Under the pieces are notes generated by a model. It was given only the letters and a program-made list of their open reading frames with translations. It searched no databases and was not told the DNA's origin. A stretch of 64,000 nucleotides of DNA from Natrinema salifodinae. Lineage in GTDB: Archaea; Halobacteriota; Halobacteria; Halobacteriales; Natrialbaceae. The DNA lies in assembly GCF_900110455.1 (NCBI RefSeq), contig NZ_FOIS01000002.1, positions 62,001 to 126,000 of the forward strand. The letters run 5' to 3'. Both the position numbers and the translations under genes were made by a program. Of this stretch, positions 59,883-64,000 are shown one piece after another (positions within the stretch are counted from its first letter, which is position 1; every line of letters begins with the position of its first letter).

Positions 59883-60509
59883 ATGGTCGGTCGGCTGGAC
59901 ACCGGAATCAGCGTGCTGGATCGGAAGCTCGACGGCGGGCTCCCACCGGGTTGCATCGTCGCGTACACCGCCGATCCGGCCAGCCAGTCCGAACTGCTCC
60001 TCTACGAGCTCACGGCCGCGCGCGGGACGCTCTATCTCTCGACGGAACGCTCCGACGACGCCGTCCGCCACGCCATCGAGGCCTCCCCGTCCTCAGTGGG
60101 CAGTCCGACGGTCAGACACGTCACCGGCGACGCACCCCTCGAGGAGGCGACGCGGCTCGTCGGTGCCCTACCCGACGGAGCGAACCTCATCATCGACACG
60201 ATGGACGTCCTCGAACGGACCGAGACCGTCGACTACGTCGACTTTCTCAACGACCTCAAGGCACGAATGCTCGAGACCGGGAGCATCGCCGTCCTCCACT
60301 GCCTGAAAAGTGCCGACGAGCCCACGAACCGCACGCGGACCTACCACGCCGCCGACGCCGTCTTCGATCTCCGGACCGAGATCGCCGGCACCGAACTCGA
60401 GAATCACCTGACGGTCCCCAAGTTCCGCGGCGGCAGCCAGCCGACCGACGCGATCAAACTCGAACTCACCGAGGAAGTGGCGATCGACACGAGCCGCGAC
60501 ATCGCCTGA
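59883..60509 (+). CDS. RecA/KaiC-superfamily protein with degenerate Walker A
   Basis: 208 residues from ATG 59883. The start [29 protein letters not shown] is the KaiC/RadA-like N-terminal pattern, but where GxxGxGKT should follow the protein has ADPASQSE, so ATP binding is doubtful. A Walker-B-like strand ([10 protein letters not shown]) and IAVLHCLKS follow. Such short haloarchaeal paralogues (HTR-like or KaiC-like without enzymatic loop) are thought to be regulators. It diverges from pyrB with a gaattatac TATA-like element in the gap. Confidence 0.82.
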   Translation: MVGRLDTGISVLDRKLDGGLPPGCIVAYTADPASQSELLLYELTAARGTLYLSTERSDDAVRHAIEASPSSVGSPTVRHVTGDAPLEEATRLVGALPDGANLIIDTMDVLERTETVDYVDFLNDLKARMLETGSIAVLHCLKSADEPTNRTRTYHAADAVFDLRTEIAGTELENHLTVPKFRGGSQPTDAIKLELTEEVAIDTSRDIA

Positions 60510-60548
60510 CGGCGCGACGATTCCGTACAACCCTGCCAGCCCGGCGAG

Positions 60549-61544
60549 TCACACCTCCTGCTCCGGCGTCGTAAACGGCGTGATCGCGGCGGTCCGTTCG
60601 GTGACCGTCGCCGTCCGCAGAATGTACGAGAACAGCAGCGCGAGCGGGAACGTGCCCACCGCGACGGCGGCGGGAAAGACGACCGCGCGGACCGAGCGGC
60701 CAAGGGGCGGCCCGGACAGCCCCGTCAGGACGAACAGGGCACCGAGCGCGACGCCGACGGCGGGAATCCCGGCGTAGAACAGGTACCGCGAGAGCCTGGA
60801 CAGTTCGACCTGCAGGTACACCGACTTGAAGTACTGCCTGGCGATGTCGAGCTCGCGCAGGCGATCGAGCAGGTCGTCGATGGCCGCGTCGGCCTCCGCG
60901 GACAGCGCGTCACCGTTGGTCCGCCGGACCTCGTCGAGCCGCCGTATCTCGTGAGCGAAGTTCGTCTCGAGCATCGTCGAGAGGGTATTGAAGATACCCG
61001 AATCGGACTCCTGTACGAGTCGGTCGATCCGATCGAACTCGTCCGTGAGGTCCGACACGATTTCGTCGATCTCGTCGCCGGCGTCCGCCGGCGCGGTCGT
61101 CGTCGCGATCCCGCCGAGCCGCTGGGCGTCCCGCCTGGCACTCTCGACGACGAGTCGAAGGAACCCCGAGGGCTCCGCCGGCGCCGTCCGGTTCGCGACC
61201 GACTCGATCTCCTGCCGGTAGTCGACGGTCTCCTCGATATCCGACTCGAGTTCGCCTGGCGATTTCAACTCCCGGGAGAGCAGGAGTTGGTTGATCGAGA
61301 CGACGACAGTGATCAACGTGAAATTCCCCGAGATCAACCCGCTGAAGGCGTAGAACAACGACTGGAGATCGGTCAGCGGGGCGACGCCGCCGAGCGAAAG
61401 CGCCATGTACGTCAGCCAGAACGCGACCGCGAGGACGATGGCGACGGCGAACCGGTTGCCGTCCAACAGCAGCCACTGTTTCAGCCGACCGGTCTCGCTG
61501 TCGGAGACCGGCTTCGCCTGGTCCTCGCTCGTCGACTCGACCAT
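60549..61544 (-). CDS. membrane protein with four helices and a long soluble middle, unknown family
   Basis: 331 residues. Two helices near the N-terminus (about 33-55 and 64-92) and two near the C-terminus (about 240-262 and 275-300) flank a soluble, helical middle of about 150 residues rich in charged residues (VSDLTDEFDRIDRLVQESDSGIFNTLSTMLETNFAHEIRRLDEVR). The two-pair layout resembles membrane proteins that form cytoplasmic bundles. I do not recognise a named family. Confidence 0.8.
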   Translation of the reverse strand: MVESTSEDQAKPVSDSETGRLKQWLLLDGNRFAVAIVLAVAFWLTYMALSLGGVAPLTDLQSLFYAFSGLISGNFTLITVVVSINQLLLSRELKSPGELESDIEETVDYRQEIESVANRTAPAEPSGFLRLVVESARRDAQRLGGIATTTAPADAGDEIDEIVSDLTDEFDRIDRLVQESDSGIFNTLSTMLETNFAHEIRRLDEVRRTNGDALSAEADAAIDDLLDRLRELDIARQYFKSVYLQVELSRLSRYLFYAGIPAVGVALGALFVLTGLSGPPLGRSVRAVVFPAAVAVGTFPLALLFSYILRTATVTERTAAITPFTTPEQEV

Positions 61545-61642
61545 CGTAGCCGGTCAGGACCTACGGTCTCGCGGGCGAAAAAGTCGGTCCGCGCACCTGC
61601 ACGGTCGCGATCTCGGTCCGAAAACGAGGGGAGTATCGAGTG

Positions 61643-62596
61643 TTACTCTTCGGCGCCTTCGAGCTCTTCGACGATCTCGTCGGCATCGACGTCGGCGTCT
61701 TCGAGGGCTTCCTCGATGTCGCCGCCGCCCATACCGCCCATGCCGCCCATCATGCCGGGCATGCCCATGCCGCCCATACCGTCGATGACTTCCTGGACGA
61801 TGACGCGGTCGACGCCGATCTGGTCGATGACGTCCTGACCGATCTGCTGCTTGCCCATCATCCACTGCTGGTTCATCGTCATCTGGGGCGTGGCCTCGAG
61901 GTAGAGCGTCTCCTTCTCGACGACTTCGGTCTCGAACTCGGGCTCGGCGTCTTCGTCGTCCTCGTCGGGCTCGACGGGGACTTCCTCTTCGACTTCGTCC
62001 GTCTCGATCCAGAGTTCGGGCTCGAGACCGAGGTACATCTCGAACAGGCCGGCGGCCTGCTGCTCGCGGTCGTCGACTTCCTCGACAACCTCGTACTCGT
62101 ACTCGACGTCCTCGCCGGCCAGCGGGTGGTTGAAGTCGACGCGGGCGCGGCCGCCGATGATCGTGCTGATGTAGCCCTGCTGGCCCTCGATCTGGACGTT
62201 CGCGCCGGGATACCGGTCATCCTCGTCGATCTTCTCGGCGCTGACGGTCTGGACGTCGTCGGGGTCGTACTCGCCGAAAGCGTCCTCGGCGGAGACCGTC
62301 ACGGTGCCTTCGTCGCCGGGTTCGGAGCCGATGATCGCCTCTTCGACGGCCTCGAAGATGTGGCCCTCGCCGAGGACGATCGTCCGCGGCTTGAACTCCT
62401 GACCCTGGTCGTCGACGCCCTCTTCCTCGGCGACTTCGGGGTCGGTCGTGTCGACCAACTGGTCGCCGTCGGCGGTGTAGGCGGTGTATTCGATTTCGAC
62501 GAAATCGCCTTCCTGAAGTCCCTCTGCTTCGTCTTCAACCTCCTCTTCGACGTCATCGGCCTGCTCGTCGAGCTCGGCCTCTTGTTCCTCGGTCAT
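61643..62596 (-). CDS. FKBP-type peptidyl-prolyl cis-trans isomerase (SlyD-like, archaeal long form)
   Basis: 317 residues from ATG 62596; a minus-strand TATA (about 62618-62628) 26 bases upstream indicates a leaderless mRNA. FKBP blocks: FVEIEYTAYTADGDQLVDTT at about 33-52, then GEGHIFEAVEEAIIGSEPGDEG and the insert-in-flap domain with YPGANVQIEGQQGYISTIIGGRARVDFNHPLAGE. C-terminal acidic and GMGGMGMPGMMGGMGG runs end the protein. It is a folding helper in the cytoplasm. Confidence 0.93.
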   Translation of the reverse strand: MTEEQEAELDEQADDVEEEVEDEAEGLQEGDFVEIEYTAYTADGDQLVDTTDPEVAEEEGVDDQGQEFKPRTIVLGEGHIFEAVEEAIIGSEPGDEGTVTVSAEDAFGEYDPDDVQTVSAEKIDEDDRYPGANVQIEGQQGYISTIIGGRARVDFNHPLAGEDVEYEYEVVEEVDDREQQAAGLFEMYLGLEPELWIETDEVEEEVPVEPDEDDEDAEPEFETEVVEKETLYLEATPQMTMNQQWMMGKQQIGQDVIDQIGVDRVIVQEVIDGMGGMGMPGMMGGMGGMGGGDIEEALEDADVDADEIVEELEGAEE

Positions 62597-62752
62597 ACGT
62601 GGTACGTCCGCCCGTCCACATTTAAACTAATCGCTAGCAGAATGGCTGCGGCCGTCCTTCTTGTGAACAAACCGCACGATATTCGCCTTCGAGCGACGGT
62701 TTTCGCGACGTGAAACGACCGATACTTACGACCGCCCCTCGTGCTCTCGGCC

Positions 62753-63295
62753 ATGTACGAGGTCGAAGTGAAGGTCCCGGCCGACCTCGAAACCGTCCGA
62801 GAGCGGCTCGCGGACCTCGACGCGGCGTCGCGAGGCGGTGTGGTGCAGGTCGACACCTACTACGACGCGCCCCACCGCGAGTTCGCCGAAACCGACGAGG
62901 CGCTGCGGATCCGCGAGGAGCGGCCCGCTGACGGGCCCGACGAGACCCGCGTCACCTACAAGGGTCCGCTCGTCGACGACGAGTCAAAGACCCGCAAGGA
63001 GGTCGAAACCGCCGTCGTGAATGGCGAGAAATTCGACGCCGTGCTGACGAACCTCGGCTTCGAGGCCGCCGCCACGGTTCGCAAGGACCGCGAGCGGTTC
63101 GAACTCGACGGCTATACGATCACCCTCGACGCGGTCGACGACGTCGGCGAGTACGTCGAAGTCGAGACCGAGGTCGAGGCCGAATCCGACCTCGAACCGG
63201 CCCGCGAGGGCGCCTACGACGTCCTCGAACGCCTGGGACTCGATCCCGACGATCAGATTCGAACCTCCTATCTCGGCCTGCTGCTCGCGCCCTGA
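62753..63295 (+). CDS. CYTH-domain (class IV adenylate cyclase-like) protein
   Basis: 180 residues from ATG 62753. The N-terminal EVEVKVP is the ExExK signature of the CYTH fold, and further acidic/basic strands follow at family spacing (TYYDAPHREFAETDEALRIREE, DETRVTYKGP, RKDRERFELDGYTITLDAVDDVGEYVEVE). The protein binds a triphosphate and metal ions; archaeal members may be cyclases or thiamine-triphosphatase-like. TATA-like gatacttacg lies 22-31 bases upstream. Confidence 0.92.
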   Translation: MYEVEVKVPADLETVRERLADLDAASRGGVVQVDTYYDAPHREFAETDEALRIREERPADGPDETRVTYKGPLVDDESKTRKEVETAVVNGEKFDAVLTNLGFEAAATVRKDRERFELDGYTITLDAVDDVGEYVEVETEVEAESDLEPAREGAYDVLERLGLDPDDQIRTSYLGLLLAP

Positions 63296-63379
63296 GGATG
63301 CGACCCATTACCAGTAAACATTTTCTGGGCCGTATCTGTTTCCGCAAGTTATAGAACCTCGCTCGCTCAAGTGCCGGCA

Positions 63380-64000
63380 ATGAGCGACCGGAACATCCGG
63401 ATCGAATCCATCGACCGCCAGGCGGTCGAGGATCAGGAAGTCGAGATCGTCGAACGAAAGGGCATCGGCCACCCGGACTCCATCTGCGACGGCGTCGCCG
63501 AGAGCGTTGCCGGGGCTCTGGCTCGCGAGTATATCGACCGCGTCGGCGAGGTGCTGCACTTCAACACCGACGAGACACAACTCGTCGCGGGCGAGGCGGC
63601 GCCGGCCTTCGGCGGCGGCGAGGTCGTCGATCCCATCTATCTACTGATCGTCGGCCGCGCGACCAAACACTACGAGGGCCAGACCATTCCCGCCGAGACC
63701 ATCGCGCTGCGGGCCGCCCGCGAGTACCTCGAGTCGGAGATCCCCCAGCTGACCGTCGGCGAGGACGTCGTCGTCGACGTCAAACTCGGCGAGGGCAGCG
63801 GGGACCTCCAGGAGGTCTTCGGGGAGGACGAGGTCAGCGTGCCGATGGCCAACGACACGAGCTACGGCGTCGGCCACGCGCCGCTGACCGAGACCGAGCG
63901 GATCGTCCGCGAGGCCGAGCACCGGCTGAACGGCGAGTACGCCGACGAGAACCCCGAACTCGGTCCGGACGTGAAGATCATGGGAAAGCGCGAAGGCGAC
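63380..64000 (+). CDS. S-adenosylmethionine synthetase, archaeal type (partial)
   Basis: Starts with ATG 63380 and runs off the right edge after 207 codons (about half the usual 400). The sequence NIRIESIDRQAVEDQEVEIVERKGIGHPDSICDGVAE and GAGEAAPAFGGG-type, VGHAPLTETERIV blocks are those of the archaeal MAT family, not the bacterial MetK. It makes SAM from Met and ATP, which also supplies the element's own DNA methylase. The 3' end lies outside the window. Confidence 0.95.
   Translation, partial: MSDRNIRIESIDRQAVEDQEVEIVERKGIGHPDSICDGVAESVAGALAREYIDRVGEVLHFNTDETQLVAGEAAPAFGGGEVVDPIYLLIVGRATKHYEGQTIPAETIALRAAREYLESEIPQLTVGEDVVVDVKLGEGSGDLQEVFGEDEVSVPMANDTSYGVGHAPLTETERIVREAEHRLNGEYADENPELGPDVKIMGKREGD

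Overview
The window is chromosomal DNA of an extremely halophilic archaeon (class Halobacteria). The evidence is the high-GC flanks, the very acidic proteins, Tat-type lipoprotein signals, leaderless genes with a TATA box about 27 bases before the start codon, and typical haloarchaeal families: ADP-forming acetyl-CoA synthetase, a PRC-barrel protein, a DHH/TrkA-N protein, a bacterio-opsin-activator-type regulator, PyrB/PyrI, archaeal S-adenosylmethionine synthetase and an FKBP isomerase with a Gly/Met-rich tail. I cannot name the genus.

Layout. 1-12.6 kb is core genome: a lipoprotein (partial), a PfkB sugar kinase, a YihY/BrkB membrane protein, a zinc-type ABC importer operon (binding protein, ATPase, permease), acetyl-CoA synthetase coupled to a P-loop/DRTGG protein, a PRC-barrel protein and a DHH phosphoesterase. 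It ends at a tRNA-Lys(CTT) gene. 47.3-64 kb is core genome again: a beta-helix protein, a molybdate/tungstate-type importer without its ATPase, a bacterio-opsin-activator-like regulator, a sensor kinase, an enoyl-CoA hydratase, low-complexity acidic and Gln-rich proteins, pyrB-pyrI, a RecA-like protein, FKBP, a CYTH protein and the start of SAM synthetase.

Between them (12,624-47,078) lies a 34.4 kb integrated element. Its ends are a perfect 30-base direct repeat made of the 3' end of tRNA-Lys and a few bases beyond. A tyrosine integrase sits just inside the right end. The element is visibly lower in GC than its flanks and is packed with defence-type genes and gene debris. From left to right: a winged-helix regulator and a tiny acidic protein under look-alike promoters; a four-gene anti-phage type operon (DUF499 ATPase, DUF3780, DUF1156 DNA methylase, PLD-helicase); a translationally coupled TIR-domain/membrane-protein pair with a divergent DUF4238 gene; small acidic and hypothetical genes, a frameshifted serine recombinase with a 20-base-phased palindrome array, and a dead tyrosine integrase; a compact three-gene operon built around a PD-(D/E)xK-like nuclease; the HNH end of a GmrSD-like protein; an ApeA-like HEPN protein; a second protein with an RxxxxH HEPN-like motif beside a 13-base-phased GTAC array; an AlbA_2/Schlafen protein; and a DUF2971 protein.

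Best candidate for an undescribed system: the three-gene operon at 38,726-35,718 (247 aa, 322 aa nuclease-like, 433 aa with a helix-hairpin-helix-like end), whose outer two genes I do not recognise and which abuts a truncated GmrSD-like restriction gene. The TIR/membrane pair and the phased GTAC arrays are the next most interesting. All family names come from reading the proteins; no database search was run.
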